Positions 24,466-36,700 of a stretch of 64,000 nucleotides of DNA are shown one piece after another. Where the stretch lies: contig OX453274.1 in assembly GCA_949710005.1 (NCBI GenBank), forward strand, positions 3,630,655 to 3,694,654. Direction: 5' to 3'. Made by a program: the position numbers and the translations under genes. The notes under the pieces are model-generated. The model saw only the letters and a program-made list of their open reading frames with translations, ran no database searches and was not told the DNA's origin. This DNA is from Ricordea florida. Taxonomy: Eukaryota; Cnidaria; Anthozoa; Corallimorpharia; Ricordeidae. Position 1 is the first letter of the stretch; every line of letters begins with the position of its first letter.

Positions 24466-26198
24466 TCAGAAACATATATAACAACATATATAATATGGCC
24501 CTTCCTTTATTTTCTTCTTAAACATTTCAATACATGATTCCACATTTTTATTCTTATTGCCATAGTATTTTTGTTTGCGTTTCTCAAGCATTTCTTGTTT
24601 TTTAGCTGCATCCATTGTTTTGCATTTTTCTGCATGTTTGTCTAATAAATCTTGGTTTTTAGCTGTATCCATTGTTTTGTATTTTTCTGCATGTTTGTCT
24701 AACAACCTTTGTTTCTTAAATGCATCCATTGTTTTGTATTTTTGTGCTCGGTTCTTTTGCAGTTCTTTTTTATTTGTAGAATCATTTGCTTGTTTTCTTT
24801 CCAATAATATTCTCTTCCTTGATGGTTCCATGCCTTTATAATTCTGTTTCTGCCTTTAATTTTTCATTATCCTTTTTCATTCATTCTTGTTAGCAGATTT
24901 GGTTGAACATGACACAAACTGTATTTGGTAATGTTCTGCTGAATGATATGTTTTTTGAACATTTCTAATAGCCTTAACTAGACAAGCAATACCATTTATC
25001 TTTTTAGTATATTGAATGGGAGTCATTTGACTTTCATCATAGATCAAGAGGGAATATACATATTTTGATTTTTGTATGGATTTTGAAATACAGCGAACAC
25101 AAAAAGATGCGAACCATATCAAAAACCCTGTGCATTCGCTATTATTCTGTATAATATTTTGGAGAACAGATTTGCTTTGCACTGACTCAAACAATACTCC
25201 TTCAGTGATATCACTTTTAAGGTCAAAAATTACTTCAACTCCACAAAAATCAACACTTTTGGGCAAATTTTTATTGGATGGTGAATTCATATCTAAAGAT
25301 AAACTATCACATAACCTTTTGCCATTATCGACAAATAGAAGATAATGTTTTTGAAGTCCGATAAGCACAGGATTTCATTATAGAATAGCAAAGTGAATAA
25401 ATAGTCACAGTAGTACTTAACTTAAACTTCATGGTTTCACAAACACAAGTCTGAACAAGTATGTCATTTTCAGCTTCATTAATTTATTAGTCCTTTCACC
25501 TCAAACATAATATTGTTCTGTATACTCTGAAAATAATGCACTAAGTCACTAAGAGACAATACTTCAAGCAGCTCACATGTATCTTGGGCATGGCTTCTAC
25601 CATATGAATCGTTTGCATGAGAATCAAATATTTTAAACCCCACATTACCATTACAATAGATAGCAATAGCATTTCACCCTACTGTCAATACAAAATTAGT
25701 GTAGTTTTCAGCCAAAAGTGATTCAAAGGCTCTTAGCAAAGAAGTACAGTATTGATATCCTTCTATGGCAGCTTCTTAATGAATAGTACCAGTGTAGCTT
25801 TCACTGTACTGAAGTTGATGGTCAGTTTCGAACACATTTAGCATTGATGGTAATTCTGACTGCATTAAAAAGGATTGCCTGGCAAACTGAGGGAAACCTG
25901 AATACAACTGATTTCCAATATTCATTATTTCCATGAGGTTATTAGCTGAATGGATTCCTTGTTTGCTATTGTAAATCAAAGAGCATAAACTCATTGCAAC
26001 ACATTGTTGTCCAGAATTCTGTCCAAATACTAGCTCATTTCCTTGGCTATAAGGGGCTGATATTGTTTTGCTTGGGTCAATATACATTGGAGTAGGACCA
26101 GGGTTCTTCTCTATGTCTGTACTCAGTTTAAATTGACAAAAATTTGATATATGGGGCTGCTTTTTGTACCGGCACATCAAATTATTACAGGTAAACAA
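24466..26198 (-). pseudogene. Decayed transposon-encoded protein with 2A-like motif
   Basis: Three minus-strand ORFs in different frames appear to be parts of one decayed protein. 26198-25776 starts with ~27 residues leading into DIEKNPGP (26094-26117), a canonical 2A-like StopGo motif, then a NSGQQCVAMSLCSLIYN block resembling a cysteine-peptidase Cys motif. 25368-24877 continues with an LLFVDNG.. / SVQSKSVLQNII region. 24831-24466 has KYKTMD / LLDKHAEK repeats, then GPYYICC. I recall this order (peptidase-like domain, Lys/Met repeats, GPxYIC) in large Helitron- or PIF1-associated transposon proteins; the family assignment is tentative. Confidence 0.55.
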
Positions 26199-27541
26199 TG
26201 ATAAATACCGATTTAATTTGCTCGAAATTCAAGCTTCATCAACCCTTGATAAACCCTGCTAGCGCAATTAAACAAAAGCTTCTTTTCATGTTGTGTAATT
26301 TTATTTAAGCTCGTTATCTTTGTACTACATTCATATTTTATAAGTTTCTAACCTTCACATAACAGCAAAGCTTGGAAGACTTCGGTAAACTCGCACAGAT
26401 ACTTTGAAGACAAACTCCTTCAGCTTTTGTTTCTCAGACACTTCAAAATTCGAACTGGCAATCTGCTGGGTTCTCGATCACGTTTACCCATGCGACGATT
26501 TCTACGTAAGCTAACAGGAGATAGCTGATTTGATATAGCATGACTTTCGATAGATAGTCCATTTGATAAAGCAGTCATAGCATGGTTCATGATAAAAGGT
26601 TCGCTCGTAACTGTATGCGCACCATACAAATTCTACGCATGCGCCGTAAGAGCTCTACGGCGATTTGTGACTGAAGGAAAAAAAAAATAACGAAGCCGAA
26701 TTTAAACCTCGGGCGTTTCCTTCGGAAAGCCCGAGTAAAAATGAAATTGGAGTCTTAAGTGGAGTCGTAAGCTCCACGAATTCGGAATCGAAAGAATCAG
26801 AGCGTTTCCCTTTTATTCCGAATTCCCTTATGATTCTTGATCGCGTATCGAAATCATAAGCAGGAGCGGAAGAAAAACTAACTGAAGCGGTAGTTCTCGG
26901 GCAATGTGATTGGTTTATTTTTCAGCTTCTACTTGTGATTACGATTCAGTTTTCAGTGAATAAAATATAAAGCGACGGAGTGAAAGAAGATTTGAAAATT
27001 ATCCTTTGAAGTCCATCGGTTTGGTTTCACTTGATCATATCGCTAAGCGCATCCAACTACGACTTCGACTCCGTCACTAGTGAAGAGAGTCCAGCACAGA
27101 ATAAACGATGAAAGCAAAAGACAAACATTCTAGCGCATAAAATAAATGTCATTAGATAGAGTTAACTGGTAGCTTTCGAATGAATGACATTACTATTTCC
27201 GTCACTTGACGAAGAATGTGGCAGCACATAAACTTACCACTGATGACTGTCAGTCATTTTGGGTTATTTCTTTAAACCCTGTAAACATAGTATTTAAATC
27301 GACAAAGACAACCCGGAAATAATATTCTTTCCGTAACGGGTTGGCCAATAACCCGCGTGACAAATAAAATAAGAAGTTGAGCCGGCTACTGTACACATGC
27401 TCTATTCAGGGATTTCTTTAATGCTGTTTAAGGCAAAACCTGCAACATTATCTTATTTGGACATTTCTTATTATAATTGTCTTTATCTGTATAATATGTT
27501 ATAATAATAATTATTATTATTGTTGTCTTTCTTATCATAAT
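26199..27541. other. Intergenic, repeat-derived
   Basis: About 26700-26960 has short palindromic stretches (CTCGGGCGTTTCC / GGAAAGCCCGAG; GGAATTCGGAATCG-type) and looks repeat-derived. No gene recognised. Confidence 0.4.
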
Positions 27542-27578
27542 AATCATTGTCATCATCATCACCATCACCATCATCATC

Positions 27579-27610
<32 letters not shown>

Positions 27611-27629
27611 CATCATTATCACCATCATC

Positions 27630-27661
<32 letters not shown>

Positions 27662-27695
27662 CATCACCATCATCATCACCATCATCATCATTATA
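27542..27695. repeat. (ATC)n microsatellite
   Basis: About 150 bp of CATCATCACC-type trinucleotide repeat, flanked by ATT repeats. Confidence 0.95.
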
Positions 27696-27789
27696 ATAAT
27701 TATTATTATTATGCGCTAATACTCTCAGATAAAAGGTGTTAACTCTGGTTTTTATTGGCTCCGGGCAAAAAAACAGTTGCCTAGGGTAA

Positions 27790-29548
27790 CCTAGAAGAAT
27801 CCTTCATTTTCTTCACTCTTTCCTTCTCTGTCTACATCTCCAGCACTTTTCTAAGAATTCTTGCCGTCCCCAACAGTGCAGATCTCTGAATCAGGTCAAT
27901 GGATGTGTGCACACCACTGGTCCTCAAATTTTCTTTTAACCTCAGCGGCATTGTCCCCAATGCCCCTTCCACTATGGGTATTACCTTTGTCCTTACACCC
28001 GACATCTTTCGAATTTCTCTCGCGAGATCTTGGTATTTCTCTACTTTCTCGTCTTCTTCTACTCTCACTCTCCCATCTTCCGGAATTACCAAGTCTATAA
28101 TTTGCTTTGTGTCCATTTCCAAAAGCTCTTGGTGACGCCCATACAGGCGGGTTTAGTCAACAGAACACCATGATCAACTAGATCAAAGGCTTTTCGGAAG
28201 TCCACAAAGACCACATGCACTCCGATTATATGGACTACCAGAATCTGTAGCGTTGTGCCAGTCTTGTTTGATGCTGGCAAGCGCAGTCACAGTAGATCTA
28301 TCTTCCGTAAAGGCGTGTTGGGAAGCATTAAGACTTAGATCCTTTTGGTTAAGCTCAAGCTGGATCCTCTCTAACACCTTGGCGACTAGTGACAAAACTG
28401 AAATCTACCTCAACTCATTATTTATGTCCGTCGGATTATCGACCTTAGATACCGGGATGACTAGAGCATGCTTGTAACTGGTAGGGTACTGGGACTGTAC
28501 TATACTGGCACAGATAATATCGTGTACAACTGGTTCCTCGTGAAACCGTTTAAGGAGCCACGCAGGCACACTGTCAACACCTGTTGCTTTCCTCGGATTC
28601 ACATGCTTTAGCAGAGCGTTAAGTTGCCCAATATTTGGAACAGGTGAAGGTCTGTTGTCCAAGTCATTAGCAATCTCACTGACTGCCAATGCGGTTGGCT
28701 CTCGATCCTTCCATGGAGCAGCAAAAGCGTCAAGAGATCCGCTGTTTTCTGTAATTCAGTCTTGTTTGGTGCAGTAGGGGTTTTTGACAGCTGCTGGGCC
28801 CCACAGAGCGATTAGATACATTTAAACCACTTTCTCGGATTCGTATAGCGGAGATCGCTGGCTTTCCATTCAGAGAATTTACGCTTGGCACTGGATATAA
28901 GGGCTGCCACCATTTCACGCTTTTGTTGGTATTTTTCCTTATCACCTTTAGCCCAAGCTCTTTACCTGGCACGTATCTGATCTCCTTTAATATGCGGTGT
29001 CATCCACTCCTTGTCACTGGGATGCAAGCGCGCGCCTCTCCTATCTGATATTCTCCAGGACTCAGAGAAATTTGTACTGAGAATCCTCCGGCTTTCAAGC
29101 TCTCAACCAGTTCTTGCTCTCCACACCTCATATCAGGTGACTCTTGGAGGCATCCTCGCTTCACATGCACTACCGCGCACTTCGTTTCGTTCCATTGAAG
29201 GCCAACGTCTTCCATGGCGACTCTTGTCTCTCTCAGGCCTCTTTCAAGATTTCCTTCCGACGCTGTGTAGACTTTCAGATCGTCAACATACAACAAATCA
29301 GTAATCTTGACGCCTATGGGTTTGGATAGTCTATAGCCCTCAGCTGCTCGCAGTTTCCAGGCGATGGGATTCAGACACAATGTGAACAACTTGGGACAAA
29401 AGGCGTCCCCCTGGGGGAGTCCCTTACATACCATTATTCGTTCAGAGGTTTCCACACCTTGTTTTGTTCTCACTGTAATCCTGGTATTCCACTTGGCACT
29501 ACTGAGTCTATCAATCAGATTCCCAATCCACTTTGGAAACCGATGATG
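27790..29548 (-). mobile_element. Non-LTR retrotransposon fragment A, split by a nested insertion
   Basis: On the minus strand 29540-29000 encodes a reverse-transcriptase palm with GLPQGDAFCPKLF and YVDDLKVYTAS. 28122-27832 encodes a C-terminal block with IEGALGT-like EGALGTMPL and LLGTARILRKVL, which fits the end of the same protein. Between them lies LINE fragment B. Fragment A lacks its 5' end and abuts a GAT/ATT microsatellite at about 29548. Confidence 0.7.
28113..28999 (-). mobile_element. Non-LTR retrotransposon fragment B (nested)
   Basis: Minus-strand ORFs in shifted frames: 28972-28730 (linker), 28689-28405 (NPRKATGVDSVPAWLLK, an RT N-terminal motif), 28395-28183 (LNASQHAFTEDRSTVTAL) and 28280-28095 (VVFVDFRKAFDLVDH, RT motif A). 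Several frame breaks show it is dead. It ends abruptly after motif A where fragment A resumes. Confidence 0.75.
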
Positions 29549-29594
29549 ATGATGATTATTATTATTATTATTAATGCTAGACGGTCGATCTTGC

Positions 29595-29600
29595 TTTATT
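29595..29600 (-). promoter_or_regulatory. Poly(A) signal AATAAA for MPI
   Basis: TTTATT on the plus strand, about 200 bp beyond the MPI stop codon. Confidence 0.5.
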
Positions 29601-29800
29601 TCCCACGTTTTCCTAGTTTACGTCATAAAATATTTGTTTTACGCTGTTAAAAAAAATCCCTTGGTGATACCACGAACCAGAATAACCACCTGTATATTTT
29701 CCAATGACCCGACGAATACCACAGACCCTCTCCCCCATATGGGAGTTTTCTTCGCCCCTCCCAGGGTGACCACAGTGTAGTTCTAGCAAACAGTACGGTG

Positions 29801-32800
29801 TCATACGACACAGTAGGCTCGATAGATCTCAATGTCTTGTCCTTTACAACTTAGCAGAGCACTTGAATCCGCCGGTATAAACATTACAGTACCACGCCGT
29901 GCTTGGATTTGATTAACACTAAAACAGCCAGAGATCACCACGACTATGCTCGGACCATTTAACGCTTTCAGCGAATAGGATTTACAACTTGCAGGAATCT
30001 AAAATAATAGCAAGAGACCAGTTAGTGAGTGTTATGGTTATGTGACCAGTACGGCCCTGCGCGCGCTTCCTTTAAAAAATATTAGGAAAATCCACGGAAA
30101 ATCCCCGTATGAGAGCCGTGAACCCAGGCCCCATCTCTCGAGTGTCTCGAGACGTTTCGGGCACAACAACTCACACTGTAGTTTGGTAACACTGACCTTT
30201 CTTCCCATTAAACTTTCCCATAGAACTAGACCTTTCCTTTTTACCAATGGCTTTCAAGGACCGAACACTTTTCGGGTCTTTTGAGAAATACCTAACCGCT
30301 GGGACGAAAAAACTCCAGCCGCCCCAGAGTATGACCATGCGAGATGTAACCGCTGCAAACTGAGAAAACTACGCAAGAACGGCGGCGATCATGCGATAAA
30401 CTAAGTTAGGTCAGGCCCAACTGGAAAAATTTGGCTCGAGGTCATGAAGCAGGAGCCGAGCGCAGGGACGTTTTTCACCCTACTTCAAGTCAATGCTTAC
30501 CAGAATTCTAGCCACTGCAAAGTCCTGAACAGGGGGGTCATATACCGTGAGAAATTGATCATTGGGGTCTGGATGGCAGGGAAATATGTTGTCCTCTTTC
30601 GAACCGCATTTGTAATTGAGCATTTCACAGAGTGTGTCCACGTCTTTGTACTTCGGGGTCAACCCCGCCCTAACCACATTGTCACTACATGCCATGCACT
30701 CAATGCAGTCTAAAAATCAAGAACAAACAAGATTCAAGTCAACTGTGACAATTTACTCGCAAGATTAAGATTTCGGTGAATATTTTTCTTTGTTTGAAGG
30801 TTACGGCCCTTTGATTCTTTAGCCACGTATAAACCTATGATGCATCCTGTACCATGCTAATAACAGAGCTAAATCAAAGACCACACCATGTTAACAGTGT
30901 ATGACAGTGGGTAGGAATATATTTTTATATATTAGTATATCCATGAGATCCTTCCCAACTATATGGTTTTTTTTCTGGGGTGTATGTCTTTGGCTGTATA
31001 AGGTAATGAAACCTGTAATCTTTTCTGGAAGCAGCTTGTTGTTGACAATTGAAAGAGTAGCAGAATCAGAAATTTTGGGGGAATTTACTGAGCAGTGCTT
31101 TCATGTTAGCAATTCATCTGTATCGGAATCTAAGCAATATCTTTAGTTATTAATTACGTGACTGAAAAAAATCTGAGGACCAATACCAAAAAGCAGGCAA
31201 TCAGATTTCTTTATTTCTGATCCTGCAAGGACCAAAATTCTTGGTGCATACCATGAAAGCCAAGAGCCGATATTCTCCCTGTGTGGCTGTCACGCTTAGT
31301 GAATAAGATATATGCCTGCTCTTGTTTCTTTTTTGCTTAAGAATTGATAACTAACCTCCAGCCAGATATGCATGAGGAAGATTTGGCCCAAGGAACATTG
31401 CCTCACCAGGGTTAAGAATGATATGATTTAAGAAATAAATACAAAAGCAGCCAACATCTCCAGGAAACTGGCTGTTGAGTCTCAAGAGCAGCTCTCCACA
31501 ATGATCAGACATGTCAATACCAGCAGCCTTCATCTTATTGACTCTCTCCAAAAGTTTTCTAAGCTGTTCACCAACTACTTCAGGTTTGCATGTCATGAGG
31601 GCAGTGAAGGTGCTTTTAAGTGCAAGATGACCTCCTTCAGTATCTGAAATATGAAGAAGCAGGCTGTAATAGTCTTCCGCAAAATAGGGGCTAATCAAAC
31701 AAGTTGTTAAATGTGGTAGTACCATCATTAGAAAACAGGGGGGGCAAGGCCATAAATTACAAACAATCACAAACCTGAAATGCTGATCAGAGATGAGGCA
31801 GTCTCCTGTCCAATAACAGCAGCCAACTCTGGAATTCTTTGGACAAATCTTTGGATTTCAGAAAGTGGACGAAAACCACAGAGACCCTCAAACTCAGTCA
31901 AGGCTAATTCAAAAAAAAAAATGGATAAATAAACAAAGGAGTGGTTGAGTGAATAAATGTAGAGTTGTCAAAAAGATTTTTCGCAAAAGAATGTAACAGT
32001 TTTTAGTGTATACCAAACAAGTGAATGGTGCATTTCCCACGTTCTGATTCATTTACTCAGAGGTGATTAGCAAAGTACTATTCACCTCCTAGCAGTCAAA
32101 GATAAACTAAACGATTGTATCTTGATTGGGATACAATTGTGCAGTTATTGCCTGTGCGTCAGTTGTGCCGTCCTTGTTTGTTTGCTTTTGCTTTTCAATT
32201 GTTTAAGGGAAAGTTTAAATATATAACAAAGCAGTTAATGTATGGTCCTTCGGGCAACTAGTCAGTTTTGTTTCCCCTTTAGTCCCCATGTTCAGGACTC
32301 TTAGGAAAACAAAATTGACTGTTTCGCTCGGGACCATACATTAAGTGTATACTATTCACTTTCACTTTGGAGAATAAATACAGCACACTGGGCAATGTTA
32401 GTACTTTGTTTCTTAGACTAATATTGCATCTTTTTGCAAAAAAGCGACAAAAATCCAATGAACTGCAGCTGGCACAGGCAACTTTGTGAATGAACAGATA
32501 AATGCACAGTTGACTAAATTATATATGGAAAATCTGGGGTTGTAGAACCTGCAACAGGAACCCTCAGCCAAAAATGTTCTTGAAGACCTTTCAGTCCCAA
32601 TATAAAATTGACACCTACAAACAAGTTTCTACAAATAATCTAACAAACAAGAAATGGGATACTTTGGTCCCACTCCTGAAAGGTAATTGTTAGTTTAATT
32701 GGCAAAAATATATTATTATCTTCCCAAGTTACCAGCTCTAGAGACAGCTTTCTTGTAGTTTTGTACTGCTTACTACCAAAGGGTTTTGGAAAAGAAAGTT

Positions 32801-33762
32801 GTGATCAATTTTAAAACAGCTTTCAACTTAAGAATATTTTATTTTATCTTAAGTGCTATTTTTTTGTCTTTTAATTCTCTTTTCTTGTATTTACTTGACA
32901 ATGTAACTAATTTAAAAATAAAATAATAAAAAAAAAAGTTGAATATAAAATAAAAAGTTAAACATTAAATGAAACAAAAATTATATATGGAGAGATGAAT
33001 GAATGGATGAGCATGTGAGCTGGTGAAAGCATTCCACCAACCACAAAACACAGAAGAAAAATATTTGATGTGTATCACAAAGGCAGTTAGAATAAAATGC
33101 AAAAAGTGGAACCGAAAGAAACACAGTTCCTTGGTGTAAATGATCTGATTATTTAAGTGTCTTTTCAAATTTTGGTTTGTAGTCAGTTGGTGATTGCATC
33201 ATCTGCAAGACCAAGGAATTATACTGTACAGCCAATAACCAGCAACCCCTATGCTTCAAAATCAATGCACCCATACTGACTGACAGAAAAAATGCTACAT
33301 TTAGGCCTTCTTACAATGGAACTACTTTGATTTTCTTTGTTTTTAACTTTGATTTTCCTCAGTTTCCAAAATGGCTAAACCCAATATTAAACTCTCAAAA
33401 TTATGTCACAACTGGCTTACCAATGGCCATCTCTGGTTTGTGGTTAGGATCCTTGTAGACGCTGGGCCTTTCACTATGCAGGACAGCAGCATGCCCTTTA
33501 TTGGGGTGAGCCTGGATTGACAGTGCTTTGTTTACTGACAAAATTTTGAACAGAAATGGCAGTTTGCCATCAAATGTTTCTTTCACTGAGTTCCCCAATA
33601 CATCAACATTTGATTCAATCCATTCTGAAAGGAATGCATCTTGTTCTCCTGTTGTGACTTTTGATGGACCATTTGGATGAGTTCCCATCCAAAGCTATGG
33701 AACAGGAAAAGAAATCAGTAAAACAAAAACAGAATTTGTTGATGTTTAAAATGATGTGATAC

Positions 33763-33794
<32 letters not shown>

Positions 33795-36700
33795 GGTTTA
33801 TTTTCTAATATTGTAGCAGAAGCTTAATTACAAAAGAGGTCAGATTCAGCGACAGTACAAAACAATAAGAAAAAACAGGTCTTATGTGTATTTAAATGTG
33901 ATGAAGTTGTCTGTGCGGTGAAGCCTGTTTGCATTTACTAGTTGGTTTTTGAGAGTGCACAAGTTATAATTATGACAGGCACCTGCCCTAATGGGAAGCA
34001 AGCTAGACATACATGGTGATGACGAACCAGACAGAGACTGCAGAAAGCATTTGCAAGCTGTAGTACAGTGCTATAGCAGTGTAGGCAAAACCGTTAGAAC
34101 AAGTGCCTGCTCATAACTAAGGCAAGGATGAATGATGTGGAAAGCTTCCTTTTGAATTGACTCTATGAGATCGGAAAGATGGTTAGATAAACCAGCCCAA
34201 ACCAGAGACGCATATTCTAAGATTGACCTGACAAGGCTGCAAAACACCTGAACGATATCTTGAGCAGTAAGGCCCGATTTTTTTAAGACTCTCGAGGCAT
34301 AGAGGTGTTTGCATCTGCGCTTGACTATGTAGTCGCAATGATTATTCCATGACAGGTCAGCCAAGATAAATACGCCAAGTACCTTATGTGTTGAGACCTG
34401 CTCTAAAGGAGCGCCACTAATATGAATCGGTGTTGTAGAAAAGGGTTTTACTCTGGTGAAATCAATGAGCATGTCATTGCATTTTGCACCATTTAACGGC
34501 ATTCTGTGTTCTGCTGTAAAAGTACCTATTTCATTGGTCAAAATGGGGAGCAAGCTGATTGATGTCCTACTGATAAGTCATGTAATGACTCATCAGTGAC
34601 TCATCAATGAGTCAGCAATGCAATATGGTCTCCCATTCCCAATTGTTTTACTGAATATTCACGATCTAAAGGCTATCTTGTATAATAACATTGTTATTCA
34701 GGTTGCTGCAAGAATGACTATGAAAAGCAAAGCAGGCCAAAGAAGATCACACAAAATGGGATTGTACATCCCTGTCCCCAGGGACAAAAAAGGATAACTG
34801 AGTACACCCTAAGAGTGACTTCATAGTCAGACAATTTTACTCGTCACATAAAGACCCCTTAGGGCTTAAAGGGAGTAGTTAGTTAGAGGATTTTTTCCCG
34901 GATTTTCGATTTACACGAAATTGGCAGAAAATTAAACAAGGATTTTTTGTTATGATTAAAAAAGTTTATAAAGTTATCAGAGATTTATCAGGAAATTAAC
35001 AGAAAATTAATAGAGACTTTACTAAGTATAACAAAAATAAAAATTGAAATATCTATTTAAAGGTAAGGATGAAATTATTGAAATGGAACAACTACGAAGA
35101 TTGACTGTGAAACAACTTAAATATATTGTTAAAGAGTTGGAAATTAAAGGGCGATCTAGAATGAATAAAGAAGATTTAATTAAAGCGTTGGAAAATTTTA
35201 CAGATGAGGAGATTATTGAATTAATACCAAAAGCTATCACCAATAACATATATATTTGCATTCATGGAAAAAGAAAGGATTACTGTAAAGAGTGTGGGGG
35301 ATCTCAAATATGTGAACATAAAAGACATAAAACTACCTGTAAAGAGTGTAAGGGATCGCAAATATGTGAACACAAAAGACATAAAGCTACATGTAAAGAG
35401 TGCGGCGGCTCGCAAATATGTGAACACAAGAAACAGAAAAATCAATGTAAATTATGTGGAGGATCACAAATATGTATTCATGGAAGAAGAAAGGCTTACT
35501 GTAAATTATGTGGAGGATCTCAAATATGCGAACACAATAAAATTAGGGGATGTTGTAAATTATGTGGGGGAGTTCAATTATGTAAACACAACAAACAGAG
35601 AAATTTTTGTAAATTATGTGGAGGATCTCAAATATGTAAACACAACAAACAGAAGGCACATTGTAAAGAGTGTCGAGCGGTAAAAGAGATAAAAAATAAA
35701 ATTGAAATTATGATTTAAAGATTAGAATTAAATTACTAAAATGGAAAGATATGAAAACAATGAGATTAAGTTTGAGTATTTTAACCCAAAAAAATTAGGT
35801 TTTCATGATTTTATGAAGTCAATAAAGACAGATTTGTCACATAATATCTCAAAAAATCTTGGTTTTATTGATAAAGATAATGAAGTGATTGATTTTGAAA
35901 TTTGGTATATTAATAAGAATTGTGATGAGTGTTTTTTGATTTTTACAATAATATAAAAAATTTTGATGAGGATGGTGTATTTACTGATAAGTTTGCTAGA
36001 GATTTATTAGATTTTGTTAATGAACAAGAAAAATATAATTATGATGATGATGATGATTATCAAAATATAGAATATAATATTAATAATTTTATTATTGATT
36101 CATTTTATGTTACTATATACATAGATGTTGATAAGATATTACATAAACGTAAATTCTACAAAGACTTGTATGATGATCTAATACCTATAGCATGGCATCC
36201 GTCTAGACTTTTAGATTGGTGTACTGATATCGAGGAGTTAAAGTTTTTGAAAGAGTTATGGGGAGAAAATTAAGTTATATAACGCTTATCTGTGTTACAT
36301 AACAAAAAATTTATCTGAATCTTAAACTAAAAGTTATGGGAGAACCCTTCAGATCAAGTTTTTTCCATTCAATATCTAAGATGCTTAAATCGAAGTGGTT
36401 TATGAGGCTCTCATATTTTTGAACTGAAATTGTTGGATATTCATGTGAGGGTATGTTGGCAAGCAGGTGTGATGGTGAGAGTTTTACAAGTTCTCCATAT
36501 TTGGTGTTATTCATATATGACGACTTATTATCCACTATACTACACATAAGTCTCAGTGGTTCCTTAATCTGTCTATTTATGGGGTATAATTTACCAGGAT
36601 TTATAACTTCAGGAATCCCTAAACCAACTTGTAGCCCTCTCGTAAGTTTAATGTTGAAGTTCTTATTTGAATATAGATAGTCAACAGTATCAGTCTCAAT

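Noticed and set aside
27428..27691. Poly-methionine ORF
   Set aside because: Translation of an (ATC)n microsatellite.
29000..29473. Host gene with YVDD motif
   Set aside because: It is a truncated reverse transcriptase lacking its ends and flanked by other LINE pieces.
33401..33420. Extension of the MPI exon ORF to 33401
   Set aside because: A GTAAGCC donor at 33420 and in-phase joining to 31903 show that the ORF runs into the intron.
35264..35683. Second long ORF overlapping the Cys/His repeat gene
   Set aside because: The 54-bp repeat period keeps other frames open; no independent motif or ATG context. Same for the antisense ORF at 1042-1275.
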